A DNA stretch of 44,177 nucleotides from Pseudaeromonas sp041441555. GTDB taxonomy: Bacteria > Pseudomonadota > Gammaproteobacteria > Enterobacterales > Aeromonadaceae. Under the pieces are notes generated by a model, which saw only the letters and a list, made by a program, of their open reading frames with translations, did not search any database and was not told where the DNA came from. Positions within the stretch are counted from its first letter, which is position 1; every line of letters starts with the position of its first letter. The stretch is from positions 1-44,177 of the forward strand of contig JASDSW010000087.1 of the NCBI GenBank assembly GCA_041441555.1, given 5' to 3'. A program made the translations under genes and the position numbers. Positions 33,416 to 41,070 of this stretch are shown in pieces.

Positions 33416-34423
33416 ATGATTGAAGCCGATCGCCTGATCGCCCCGAAAGAAATGCGTGAAGATGAGCTGATCGACCGGGCCATTCGTCCCAAGCAACTGG
33501 TGGACTACCAGGGGCAGGATCACGTCCGCTCGCAGATGGAGATCTTCATCGAGGCGGCGCGCCGACGCGGCGAGGCGCTGGATCACCTGCTGATCTTCGG
33601 CCCTCCGGGGCTGGGCAAGACCACGTTGGCTAACATTGTGGCCAACGAGATGGGGGTGAACATCAAGACGACCTCGGGTCCGGTGCTGGAGAAGGCGGGG
33701 GATCTGGCCGCTCTGCTGACCAATCTCGAACCCAACGACGTGTTGTTTATCGATGAAATTCACCGCCTGAGCCCAGTGGTCGAGGAGGTGCTCTATCCGG
33801 CGATGGAGGATTATCAGCTCGATATCATGATTGGCGAGGGGCCGGCGGCGCGCTCTATCAAGCTGGAGTTACCCCCCTTCACTCTGATTGGGGCCACGAC
33901 GCGGGCTGGCTCGCTTACCTCTCCGCTCCGGGATCGTTTCGGGATCGTGCAGCGTCTGGAGTTCTACAAGGTGGCCGATCTGGCCGATATTGTCGCCCGT
34001 AGTGCCCACTGCCTTGGGTTGTCGATGGCAGGCGAAGGGGCCTACGAGATTGCCCGGCGGGCGCGAGGGACACCGCGGATCGCCAACCGGCTGCTGCGTC
34101 GGGTACGGGACTTTGCCGAAATTCGCGCCGATGGTCATATCAGCTCGGAAGTTGCCTCACAGGCGCTGGACATGCTGGATGTCGACAAGGAGGGGTTTGA
34201 TTACATGGATCGCAAGCTGCTGCTGGCGGTGATCGACAAGTTTATGGGCGGGCCCGTCGGGCTGGATAACCTGGCTGCCGCCATTGGCGAGGAAAAAGAC
34301 ACCATCGAGGATGTCTTGGAGCCATTCTTGATCCAGCAAGGCTTCTTGCAACGCACGCCCCGAGGCCGTATTGCGACGCAACGGGCTTATCAGCATTTTG
34401 GGTTGCCCGCATCCACGGCCTGA
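33416..34423 (+). CDS. ruvB: Holliday junction branch-migration ATPase RuvB
   Basis: RuvB is the hexameric AAA+ motor of branch migration. The 335 residues carry Walker A (FGPPGLGKTTLANIV), Walker B (LFIDEIHRLSP), sensor 1 (LIGATTRAG), the arginine finger (LRDRFG) and the C-terminal winged-helix domain (RTPRGRIATQRAYQHFG). The ATG at 33416 has GAGGAG upstream and is 11 bases after ruvA. It is the last gene of the cluster before the 619-base gap. Confidence 0.98.
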   Translation: MIEADRLIAPKEMREDELIDRAIRPKQLVDYQGQDHVRSQMEIFIEAARRRGEALDHLLIFGPPGLGKTTLANIVANEMGVNIKTTSGPVLEKAGDLAALLTNLEPNDVLFIDEIHRLSPVVEEVLYPAMEDYQLDIMIGEGPAARSIKLELPPFTLIGATTRAGSLTSPLRDRFGIVQRLEFYKVADLADIVARSAHCLGLSMAGEGAYEIARRARGTPRIANRLLRRVRDFAEIRADGHISSEVASQALDMLDVDKEGFDYMDRKLLLAVIDKFMGGPVGLDNLAAAIGEEKDTIEDVLEPFLIQQGFLQRTPRGRIATQRAYQHFGLPASTA

Positions 34424-34474
34424 GCCGAGCCTCCCTCCCTAATCCCGTCCTGATTGCCACCCTCAGCTCTTGGC

Positions 34475-34613
34475 AAAAAAAAAGACCTGGGCCCGTCAGG
34501 GCGCAGGTCAACAATAGTGTGAGTTCACGAGTAAGCAAACAAACCCTCCGGCAATGCAGAACAGGGACCGAACCCAATCCGTGAGTTCGAATTTCTGTGT
34601 GCCGAAGTGCTAT
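34475..34613 (-). ncRNA. Candidate small RNA between ruvB and cydA
   Basis: A minus-strand promoter (TTGTTA-17-TAGAAT, 34620-34648) points to a start at the A of 34613. A canonical intrinsic terminator ends at 34475 in nine T. The predicted transcript is about 139 nt. Its body contains an inverted repeat CGAAC/GTTCG (34577-34591 region) and a GTGAACTCAC element. I found no ORF of note, and it does not look like 6S, 4.5S, tmRNA, RNase P RNA, Spot 42, Qrr or CsrB. The terminator with a long U tail is typical of Hfq-dependent sRNAs. Identity unknown. Confidence 0.6.
34484..34509 (-). terminator. Intrinsic terminator of the candidate sRNA
   Basis: On the minus strand GACCTG-C-GCCC, loop TGAC, GGGC-C-CAGGTC forms ten base pairs with one C-C mismatch, followed by nine T (34475-34483). 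On the plus strand the hairpin has no T run, so it does not serve ruvB well. Confidence 0.88.
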
Positions 34614-34619
34614 GGCGAC

Positions 34620-34648
34620 ATTCTAGGGAGGGGATGAATTGTTAACAA
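34620..34648 (-). promoter_or_regulatory. Promoter of the candidate sRNA
   Basis: TTGTTA at 34643-34648 and TAGAAT at 34620-34625 are separated by exactly 17 bases. The -10 matches the consensus at five of six positions and the -35 at four of six. Confidence 0.65.
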
Positions 34649-34670
34649 ATGATAAAAATCGAGGGCGCGG

Positions 34671-35042
34671 ATTAGAAAAACTAATCAAGGGCTTTTCATC
34701 GGCAGTTTTCCCGCCTTTTATAACAAATTGTGACTGCTGCAGGGTTCTGATCGGCGCAGTGGCCGGTTAACTCACTGGCATGGTTTATTATTTGACGAGA
34801 AATTGTCACTCCGCGAATTGGGGTCTTTATTGCTCTGACCGGTTACAAAATGGTATAAAGTTTCTTTCAAAATGCAGCTTTAATGGCTTTGTGTTGTGAT
34901 TTTGTTGCATTTGATCTGGTTTTGTTGCCGATTGCTGGTTTATGCGGCGGGGCGGGTACGCCACGGTGAGAGGCCATACCAATGCAAGGAGAGGCATTCC
35001 AGTGCTGGAAAGGCCAAAGGTAAAAATCGATGAGGAATTATC
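34671..35042 (+). promoter_or_regulatory. cydA upstream region with candidate promoter and structured leader
   Basis: This part of the gene-free stretch contains a perfect inverted repeat ATTAG-AAAAA-CTAAT (34671-34685) and an AT-rich run. A possible -10 TATAAA lies at 34854-34859 with a weak -35 (TTGCTC), which would give a leader of about 175 nt. The leader's 3' half folds into small hairpins (AATGC/GCATT at 34981-34998, CCAG/CTGG at 34999-35008). GTTAAC and TTGAC-type half-sites suggest ArcA or FNR control as for other cyd operons, but no full consensus site is clear. Confidence 0.4.
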
Positions 35043-36599
35043 ATGATCAATGAGACTGTGGTCGAACTGTCGCGGATCCAGTTTGCCGCAACAGCGCTCT
35101 ATCACTTTTTGTTCGTGCCCTTGACGCTGGGGATGACCTTCATCCTGGCGATCATGGAGTCGGTCTATGTGGTGAGCAATAACCCCATCTACAAGGATAT
35201 GACCAAGTTCTGGGGCAAGCTGTTCGCCATCAACTTTGCTCTGGGGGTCACGACAGGTCTGACCATGGAGTTCCAGTTTGGTACAAACTGGTCCTATTAC
35301 TCGCACTATGTCGGGGACATCTTCGGGGCGCCGCTGGCTATTGAAGGGCTGATGGCCTTCTTCCTGGAGTCCACCTTCGTCGGCATGTTCTTCTTCGGTT
35401 GGGATCGCATGAGCAAGACTCAGCATCTGGCCTGTACCTGGCTGATGGCTCTGGGCACCAATTTCTCGGCGCTGTGGATCCTGGTGGCCAACGGTTGGAT
35501 GCAGTTCCCCATCGGTTCGGAGTTCAACTTCGAGACCATGCGCATGGAGATGGTCAGCTTCAGCGAGCTGATATTCAGCCCGGTTGCCCAGGTCAAGTTT
35601 GTGCATACGGTCGCCGCGGGTTATACCACGGGGGCTATGTTCGTGCTGGGTATCTCTTCTTACTACCTGCTCAAGGGGCGCGACATTCCATTTGCTCGTC
35701 GTTCATTCGCCATCGCGGCGGCATTCGGGATTGCCTCCATTCTTTCCGTGCTGTTTTTAGGGGATGAGTCGGGGTATGAGCTCGGTGAGGCCCAGAAGGT
35801 CAAGTTGGCTGCCATCGAAGCTGAATGGCATACCGAAGAGGCTCCGGCGGCCTTTACCGTGATTGGTATTCCCAACCAGGAGGAGATGCGTACCGATTAC
35901 GCCATCAAGATCCCCTATCTGATGGGCATCATCGCCACTCGCTCGCTGGATAAGCAGGTAACCGGACTCAAGGATCTGGTCGCTGAACACGAAGAGCGGA
36001 TCCGCACCGGCATCCAGGCTTATGCGCTGCTCAACAAGTTGCAGGCTGGGGATCGCAGTGCGACCACGCTTGAGCAGTTCAATGCGGTCAAGGGCGATCT
36101 GGGCTACGGCTTGTTACTCAAGTCCTATACCGCCAACATCACGGATGCGACTGATGAGCAGATCCGCGCCGCGGCCAAGGCAAGCATCCCGAATGTGGCG
36201 CCTTTGTTCTTCGCCTTCCGCATCATGGTTGGGGCCGGGGTCTTGATGCTGCTGCTCATCGGCATTGCCTTCTATGACAGCGCGCGGCACCGGATCGGCC
36301 AGCGTAAATGGCTGCTCAAGGCGCTGTTGTGGGGGATCCCGCTGCCCTGGATTGCCATCGAATGTGGTTGGTTTGTCGCCGAATATGGGCGTCAACCCTG
36401 GACCATCTCGGAAGTGTTGCCCACTTTCATGTCCGCTTCGACGCTCAAGGAGAGCGATCTCTGGTTCTCTTTGATCGGTATCTGCGCCTTCTACACGGTA
36501 CTGCTGATCGTCGAGATGTACTTGATGTTCAAGTTCGCTCGCAAGGGGCCCAGCAGTCTGAAGAGTGGCAAATACCACTTTGAAACACATTCTGCCTAA
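35043..36599 (+). CDS. cydA: Cytochrome bd ubiquinol oxidase subunit I
   Basis: CydA carries hemes b558, b595 and d of the quinol oxidase used at low oxygen. The 518 residues are the long-Q-loop type of proteobacteria. The heme ligand His near residue 21 lies in TALYHFLFVPLTLG. The second His is in KFVHTVAAGYTTG, and GRQPWTISEVLPT is the conserved C-terminal signature. The Q-loop begins after LGDESGYELGEAQKVK. GATGAGGAATTATC precedes the ATG. It is followed by cydB after 12 bases. Confidence 0.98.
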   Translation: MINETVVELSRIQFAATALYHFLFVPLTLGMTFILAIMESVYVVSNNPIYKDMTKFWGKLFAINFALGVTTGLTMEFQFGTNWSYYSHYVGDIFGAPLAIEGLMAFFLESTFVGMFFFGWDRMSKTQHLACTWLMALGTNFSALWILVANGWMQFPIGSEFNFETMRMEMVSFSELIFSPVAQVKFVHTVAAGYTTGAMFVLGISSYYLLKGRDIPFARRSFAIAAAFGIASILSVLFLGDESGYELGEAQKVKLAAIEAEWHTEEAPAAFTVIGIPNQEEMRTDYAIKIPYLMGIIATRSLDKQVTGLKDLVAEHEERIRTGIQAYALLNKLQAGDRSATTLEQFNAVKGDLGYGLLLKSYTANITDATDEQIRAAAKASIPNVAPLFFAFRIMVGAGVLMLLLIGIAFYDSARHRIGQRKWLLKALLWGIPLPWIAIECGWFVAEYGRQPWTISEVLPTFMSASTLKESDLWFSLIGICAFYTVLLIVEMYLMFKFARKGPSSLKSGKYHFETHSA

Positions 36600-36611
36600 A
36601 GGAGTTAGCGC

Positions 36612-37751
36612 ATGTTGGATTATGAAGTTTTACGCGTGATCTGGTGGGCTCTGGTCGGGGTTCTGCTGATTGGCTTTGCCATCACCGATGGCTTTGATAT
36701 GGGGGTGGGGGCTCTGTTGCCCATCATCGGCAAGAGCGACACCGAGCGACGGGTGATGATCAATACCATTGCTCCCCACTGGGATGGCAATCAGGTCTGG
36801 TTGATCACTGCCGGTGGTGCCATCTTCGCCGCCTGGCCGACCGTGTATGCCACCGCCTTCTCTGGCTTCTACGTTGCCATGGTGCTGACCTTGATGGCGT
36901 TGTTCTTCCGACCGGTCGGTTTTGATTACCGCTCCAAGATCGAGGACCCGCGCTGGCGCACTACCTGGGACTGGTGTCTGTTCATCGGTGGTGCGGTGCC
37001 ACCCATCGTCTTTGGCGTGGCCTTCGGTAACCTGCTGCAGGGTGTCCCCTTCACTCTGGACACCTTCTTGCGCTCCAGTTATGACGGCAATTTCTTCGGT
37101 CTGCTCAATCCGTTTGGCTTGCTGGCCGGGATCATCAGTCTGCTAATGGTGCTGAGCCAAGGCGCCGCCTGGCTGATGCTCAAGAGCGATGGTGCTCTGT
37201 TGGCCAGAGCCCGTGGTGTGGCCAGCGTGACCGGTCTGCTGACGGCCATCTTGTTTGCCGCCGCTGGCTACTGGATTGCCCATGGCATTCAAGGCTACAG
37301 CATCACCGAGTTTGCCGGCATCGATGCGGCATCCAACCCGTTGCGCAAGACGGTTGCAGTGGCCACCGGCAGCTGGATGCAGAACTATGAGCTCTATCCG
37401 TGGATGCTAATTGCCCCGTTCCTGGGGGTATCGATGGGGTTGTTGACCTCGCTGTTTGCCAAGCTGGGACGCGCCGCCGTCACCTTCTTGTGTTCGTCAC
37501 TGACCATGGTGGGGATTATCCTGACGGCGGGTTTTAGCATGTTCCCCTTCATCATGCCATCCAGTCTGAACCCGGCGCATAGTCTGACCATCTGGGACGC
37601 CACTTCGTCGCAGAATACCCTGAGTGTCATGCTGGTGGCGGCGGTGATTTTTGTGCCGATCATCCTGGGGTATACACTATGGACCTATATGAAGATGTTT
37701 GGGCGGGTGAATGCCAAATTCATCGAAGAGAACAAACACTCGGTTTATTAA
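36612..37751 (+). CDS. cydB: Cytochrome bd ubiquinol oxidase subunit II
   Basis: CydB is the structural partner of CydA, with nine or so membrane helices and no heme ligands of its own. The 379 residues start MLDYEVLRVIWWALVGVLL and show FAITDGFDMGVGALLP, PHWDGNQVWLITAGGAIFAAWP (here in pieces) and the FVPIILGYTLWTYMKMFGRV end. AAAGGAGT stands nine bases upstream of the ATG. cydX follows 12 bases after its stop. Confidence 0.98.
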   Translation: MLDYEVLRVIWWALVGVLLIGFAITDGFDMGVGALLPIIGKSDTERRVMINTIAPHWDGNQVWLITAGGAIFAAWPTVYATAFSGFYVAMVLTLMALFFRPVGFDYRSKIEDPRWRTTWDWCLFIGGAVPPIVFGVAFGNLLQGVPFTLDTFLRSSYDGNFFGLLNPFGLLAGIISLLMVLSQGAAWLMLKSDGALLARARGVASVTGLLTAILFAAAGYWIAHGIQGYSITEFAGIDAASNPLRKTVAVATGSWMQNYELYPWMLIAPFLGVSMGLLTSLFAKLGRAAVTFLCSSLTMVGIILTAGFSMFPFIMPSSLNPAHSLTIWDATSSQNTLSVMLVAAVIFVPIILGYTLWTYMKMFGRVNAKFIEENKHSVY

Positions 37752-37763
37752 GGAGACGTCGAT

Positions 37764-37871
37764 ATGTGGTACTTCGCTTGGATCTTGGGTCTGTTGCTGG
37801 CCTGTGCGTTCGCCGTCATCAATGCTCTCTGGCTGGAACGAACCGAAAACCTGGATCGCAAACTGGACTGA
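37764..37871 (+). CDS. cydX: Cytochrome bd oxidase small subunit CydX
   Basis: This 35-codon gene makes a single-helix membrane protein needed for stable heme binding in the bd oxidase. It begins MWYFAWILGLLLACAFAVIN, the family signature, and ends in a charged tail (LERTENLDRKLD). AAGGAG stands eight bases before the ATG. It is below ordinary length limits and is easily missed. The next gene in E. coli, ybgE, is absent here. A terminator and then ybgC follow instead. Confidence 0.96.
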   Translation: MWYFAWILGLLLACAFAVINALWLERTENLDRKLD

Positions 37872-37889
37872 TGCTTGGTCCTCGAGAAC

Positions 37890-37916
37890 AAAAGCCACCT
37901 GCGGGTGGCTTTTTTG
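37890..37916 (+). terminator. Intrinsic terminator of the cydABX operon
   Basis: AAAGCCACC and GGTGGCTTT pair around four bases and are followed by TTTTT. This ends the cyd transcript and isolates it from ybgC-tol. Confidence 0.92.
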
Positions 37917-38019
37917 TCGCCGCAGGAAGGCCAAACAAGTGATTGAGATCACCTTCTTTCCCTAATCTAGCTGGGGTACACTAGGCCAAATTTTTTCACC
38001 GCGGGAGCTCAGCGCTTTC

Positions 38020-38448
38020 ATGCAGCCAGACTTATTTCAGTTTCCAGTTCGTGTCTATTACGAAGACACGGATGCGGGTGGCATCGTCTACCATGCCAAC
38101 TATCTGAAATTTCTGGAAAGAGCGCGTACCGAATGGTTAAGAAGTCTGGGCATTGAACAGGATGTCTGGTTGGCGCAATCCATTGCCTTCGTGGTGCGTC
38201 ATATGGATATCGATTTTCGTCATGCCGCCTGCTTTAACCAGCAACTGATGGTGAGCAACCAGATCGCTGAACTTAAGCGAGCCTCTTTGGTTTTTGCCCA
38301 ACAAATTCAAGATGAAACCGGCCGGTTGATAGTGAGTGCCAAGGTGACCATTGCCTGTGTCCACCTCGATGGCATGAAGCCAACCGCATTTCCTGATGTA
38401 ATCAAGGGAGTCTTTACCCGTGCAACCGTCACAACTGTCGTTTACTAA
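38020..38448 (+). CDS. ybgC: Acyl-CoA thioester hydrolase YbgC
   Basis: YbgC is a hotdog-fold thioesterase, first gene of the tol-pal operon. The 142 residues show the active-site motif VYYEDTDAGGIVYHANYLKF with the catalytic Asp, then ERARTEWLRSLG. It hydrolyses short acyl-CoA or acyl-ACP thioesters and is linked to phospholipid metabolism at the membrane. The ATG at 38020 has GGGAG further upstream at a long spacing. Its end overlaps the start of tolQ by 29 bases in another frame, so translation is probably coupled. Confidence 0.95.
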   Translation: MQPDLFQFPVRVYYEDTDAGGIVYHANYLKFLERARTEWLRSLGIEQDVWLAQSIAFVVRHMDIDFRHAACFNQQLMVSNQIAELKRASLVFAQQIQDETGRLIVSAKVTIACVHLDGMKPTAFPDVIKGVFTRATVTTVVY

Positions 38449-39109
38449 CCTGATTTTCGAAGCCAGTCCGCTGGTGCAGATCGTCATGCTGATCCTGTTG
38501 GCCATGTCCATTGCGTCATGGGCCATCATCTATCAACGCACGCGTCTGCTGCGTGAAGCCAAAAACTGCTCCGAACAGTTCGAAGAGCGTTTCTGGTCCG
38601 GAATCGATCTCAACCGCCTCTATCAGGAGTGCTCTTCCCGTCGTGATGAGCTGACCGGCATGGAGCAGGTCTTCTTTGCCGGCTTCAAGGAGTTTGCCCG
38701 CCTGCACACCGGGGGGCCTCGCAGCCAAGAGATGGTGATGGATGGCACCTATCGGGCGATGCGCGTTGCGTTGTCGCGCGAGGTGGATGATCTGGAAACC
38801 AGCCTGCCTGTATTGGCAACCATCGGCTCCATCAGTCCATACATTGGTCTGTTCGGTACCGTCTGGGGGATCATGCACGCGTTCATCGCGTTGGCGGCGG
38901 TTAAAAATGCCAGCCTGGCCATGGTGGCGCCACCGATTGCCGAAGCCTTGATCGCCACGGCCATGGGTTTGTTTGCCGCTATTCCGGCGGTAGTGGCGTT
39001 CAACCGCTTCAGTACCAAGGTTGGCAAGCTGGAAAATGCCTACATCAATTTCATGGACGAGTTCTCTACCATCCTGAACCGTCAATTGGTCAACAAGGGT
39101 GATCAATAA
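38420..39109 (+). CDS. tolQ: Tol-Pal system proton-channel subunit TolQ
   Basis: TolQ is homologous to ExbB and MotA and forms the inner-membrane motor with TolR. The 229 residues contain three membrane helices (about 17-40, 130-155, 165-195), with the pore residues in SISPYIGLFGTVWGIMHAF and GLFAAIPAVVAFN. The start is GTG at 38420, with AAGGGAG about nine bases upstream. The frame begins inside ybgC. It ends in TAATG shared with tolR. Confidence 0.97.
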   Translation: MQPSQLSFTNLIFEASPLVQIVMLILLAMSIASWAIIYQRTRLLREAKNCSEQFEERFWSGIDLNRLYQECSSRRDELTGMEQVFFAGFKEFARLHTGGPRSQEMVMDGTYRAMRVALSREVDDLETSLPVLATIGSISPYIGLFGTVWGIMHAFIALAAVKNASLAMVAPPIAEALIATAMGLFAAIPAVVAFNRFSTKVGKLENAYINFMDEFSTILNRQLVNKGDQ

Positions 39110-39543
39110 TGCAAGTCCATCCTCGCAGCAGAAAACGCGCGGTTGCCGAGATCAACGTGGTTCCCTATATCGACGTGATGTTGGTGCTGCTGATTATCTT
39201 CATGGCGACGGCCCCGGTCATCATGCAAGGGGTAACGGTCGATTTGCCGCAGGCCGATTCTGAACCCATGTCGGAGGATCAGAAGACTCCGGTGGTGGCC
39301 TCAGTTGATGCCACTGGTCGCTATTTTCTCGATATCGGTGACAGCCACAAAGAGACGACCGATCTGCTCGATCTCGCCGGCCAGGTGGCACAATATCTGC
39401 GTGTGAATCCTGACTCTCCGGTCGTCGTGCAGGGTGATGCCAAGGTGCAGTATGACGCCGTGGTGCAATTGATGGCGGCACTCAAAGAGGCCGGAGTTCC
39501 CAGCGTGGGACTGATGACTGAGCCTGTTGGCAACAAAAAATAA
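39109..39543 (+). CDS. tolR: Tol-Pal system protein TolR
   Basis: TolR is the ExbD/MotB-like subunit with one membrane helix and a periplasmic domain. The 144 residues have the proton-path aspartate in INVVPYIDVMLVLLIIFMA (the Asp of YIDVML). The periplasmic segment (DLPQADSEP onward) follows the helix. The ATG overlaps the tolQ stop by one base. Confidence 0.97.
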   Translation: MQVHPRSRKRAVAEINVVPYIDVMLVLLIIFMATAPVIMQGVTVDLPQADSEPMSEDQKTPVVASVDATGRYFLDIGDSHKETTDLLDLAGQVAQYLRVNPDSPVVVQGDAKVQYDAVVQLMAALKEAGVPSVGLMTEPVGNKK

Positions 39544-39559
39544 TCGGGAGTAACAGACG

Positions 39560-40615
39560 GTGAAACGTAGTATGACCGGCCCCGTGGTAGTGTCACTATT
39601 GTTGCACGCTTTGCTCATTCTGGCGTTTGTGCTCAAGTGGAATCTCGATAAACCCAAACGCCCGGGCGGCGGCGGTGGCGGCGGTGGCGTCGTCCATGCG
39701 GTCGTGATCGATGAGTTGCAGTTCAAGCAACACGCTGAGTTTGTGAAACAGCAAAAGCAGCAAAAGCTTGAGGAGCAGCAAGAGCGGCTTCAGGAGCAGA
39801 AAAAGGAAGTCGAGGCGATTCGTCAGCAGAAGGAGCAAGAGACTATCCGTCTGCGCAAGGAGCAGGAACAGCAAAAAGCCAAGAAAGAGCAGGCGCGCAA
39901 GCAAGAAATTGAACGGCAGAAGCTCGAAGCCGAGAAGAAGATCGCGCTGGAGAAGAAAAAGAAAGAAGAGCTAAAGAAGAAAGAGCTTGAGCAAAAGAAA
40001 CTGGAAGAGGAGCGCCAGAAGAAGCTAGAAGAGCAGAAGAAGGCGGCCGAGAAGCAAAAAGAGGAAGAGCTGAAGAAGAAAGAAGAGGCTCTGAAAAAGA
40101 AAGAGGCTGAGCTCAAGAAGGCTGAGCAGGAGAAGAAAAAGCAGGAGCAACTGGCCGCCGAGAAGAAAAAGCAGCAGGAGCTCGAGCGCAAGAAGGCCCA
40201 AGAGGCCAAGCAGAAGGCGTTAGAGAAGAAGCAGGCGGAACAGGCGCGCAAGAAGAGCCAACAGGAAGCCAAGCAACTCGAGGATGATCTGTTTAGTGAT
40301 CTCGACAGTGACACCCCAGGTGCGCCGGGCAACAAGGCTGGTCCAGGGATGGGTGGAGAAGGCGATGCCTATTCGGGTCTGGTTTCTGCCACTATCCAAC
40401 GAAACATGTTCATCGACCAGAACATGAAGGGTAAGTCGGCGGTGCTCAAGGTGAAGATTGCGCCCGATGGGTTGATCATCAGTATTGGGGCTTGTGATGG
40501 TGATGCAGCCATCTGTTCTGCCGCCACGTCGGCCTTGAACAAGATTGGTTCCTTGCCGGATCCCAAGCCCTTCAATGTGACGGACTATGATCTGGCGATT
40601 AACTTGCAACTCTAG
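39560..40615 (+). CDS. tolA: Tol-Pal system envelope-spanning protein TolA
   Basis: TolA links the TolQR motor to TolB-Pal and is the receptor for colicins and filamentous phages. Of 351 residues, domain I has one membrane helix (12-28) followed by an eight-glycine linker (PGGGGGGGGVV). Domain II (about 50-245) is a long Lys/Glu/Gln-rich helix of E(x)KKKxEE type. Domain III (about 270-351) is the C-terminal globular part. Its two cysteines (312 and 319) are only seven residues apart, differing from the wide spacing in E. coli as I remember it. The start is GTG at 39560 with GGAG nine bases upstream. A small secreted gene with a second domain III follows. Confidence 0.95.
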   Translation: MKRSMTGPVVVSLLLHALLILAFVLKWNLDKPKRPGGGGGGGGVVHAVVIDELQFKQHAEFVKQQKQQKLEEQQERLQEQKKEVEAIRQQKEQETIRLRKEQEQQKAKKEQARKQEIERQKLEAEKKIALEKKKKEELKKKELEQKKLEEERQKKLEEQKKAAEKQKEEELKKKEEALKKKEAELKKAEQEKKKQEQLAAEKKKQQELERKKAQEAKQKALEKKQAEQARKKSQQEAKQLEDDLFSDLDSDTPGAPGNKAGPGMGGEGDAYSGLVSATIQRNMFIDQNMKGKSAVLKVKIAPDGLIISIGACDGDAAICSAATSALNKIGSLPDPKPFNVTDYDLAINLQL

Positions 40616-40720
40616 ATCTTGAACTGACCTTTCCCGCTGGAATGTGAGAAAAACCCTCGCATTCTAGTGGTTAAATGTTGTACAAAGCGTGCATCGCGAT
40701 GGCCTGAGGGGGTATGTAGT

Positions 40721-41068
40721 ATGAGCAGTAACCGAATGACTCTGGGTGTGATGACGCTGGTGCTGATGGCGGGGGCTCCTGTCATGGCAAAGCAACAGGC
40801 TAGTGATTATGAGACTCAGCTGGTGCAACAGATCCAGCAACACTGGCGAGGTGACAAGCGGCTGCATGGCCGGCAGTGTGTCGACCTGCCGGTTCATATC
40901 GAAACCGACGGTACCGTGAGTGCGGTCGGTCAGGGAAGTGGTGATGCAGCCGTGTGCAATGCGGCTCGAGCGACGATTAGCCGTCTCAAGCATTTTCCGG
41001 CGCCGCCCAAAGATAGTTATGAACGCTATAAAAACATGTTACTGACATTGCAACCTGGAATTAGGTAA
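40721..41068 (+). CDS. Secreted TolA domain III-like protein
   Basis: A 115-residue protein lying between tolA and tolB. Residues 1-23 are a signal peptide (MTLGVMTLVLMAGAPVMA, cleavage before KQQ), so the mature protein is soluble and periplasmic, without the TolA anchor or long helix. The rest resembles TolA domain III: YETQLVQQIQQHW, a GRQCVDLPVHIETDG strand pair, GSGDAAVCNAARATISRL and FPAPPKDSYERYKNMLLTLQP. Cys53 and Cys79 are 26 apart, close to the disulfide of E. coli TolA, while the local full-length TolA lacks this pattern. GAGGGGG stands before the ATG at 40721. It ends two bases before tolB. A hairpin (40640-40664) separates it from tolA. I know no settled name or role. Confidence 0.85.
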   Translation: MSSNRMTLGVMTLVLMAGAPVMAKQQASDYETQLVQQIQQHWRGDKRLHGRQCVDLPVHIETDGTVSAVGQGSGDAAVCNAARATISRLKHFPAPPKDSYERYKNMLLTLQPGIR

Positions 41069-41070
41069 AA

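Noticed and set aside
34570..34600. tRNA-like GTTCGAAT motif on the plus strand
   Set aside because: Only the T-loop resembles a tRNA. There is no acceptor stem, D-arm or anticodon arm around it.
34795..34815. FNR-like site (TTGAC and GTCA halves) upstream of cydA
   Set aside because: The halves and spacing depart from TTGATNNNNATCAA, so I do not list it as a site.
39596..40335. Phe/Ser- and Leu-rich frames antisense to tolA
   Set aside because: They mirror the Lys/Glu-rich repeats of TolA domain II.
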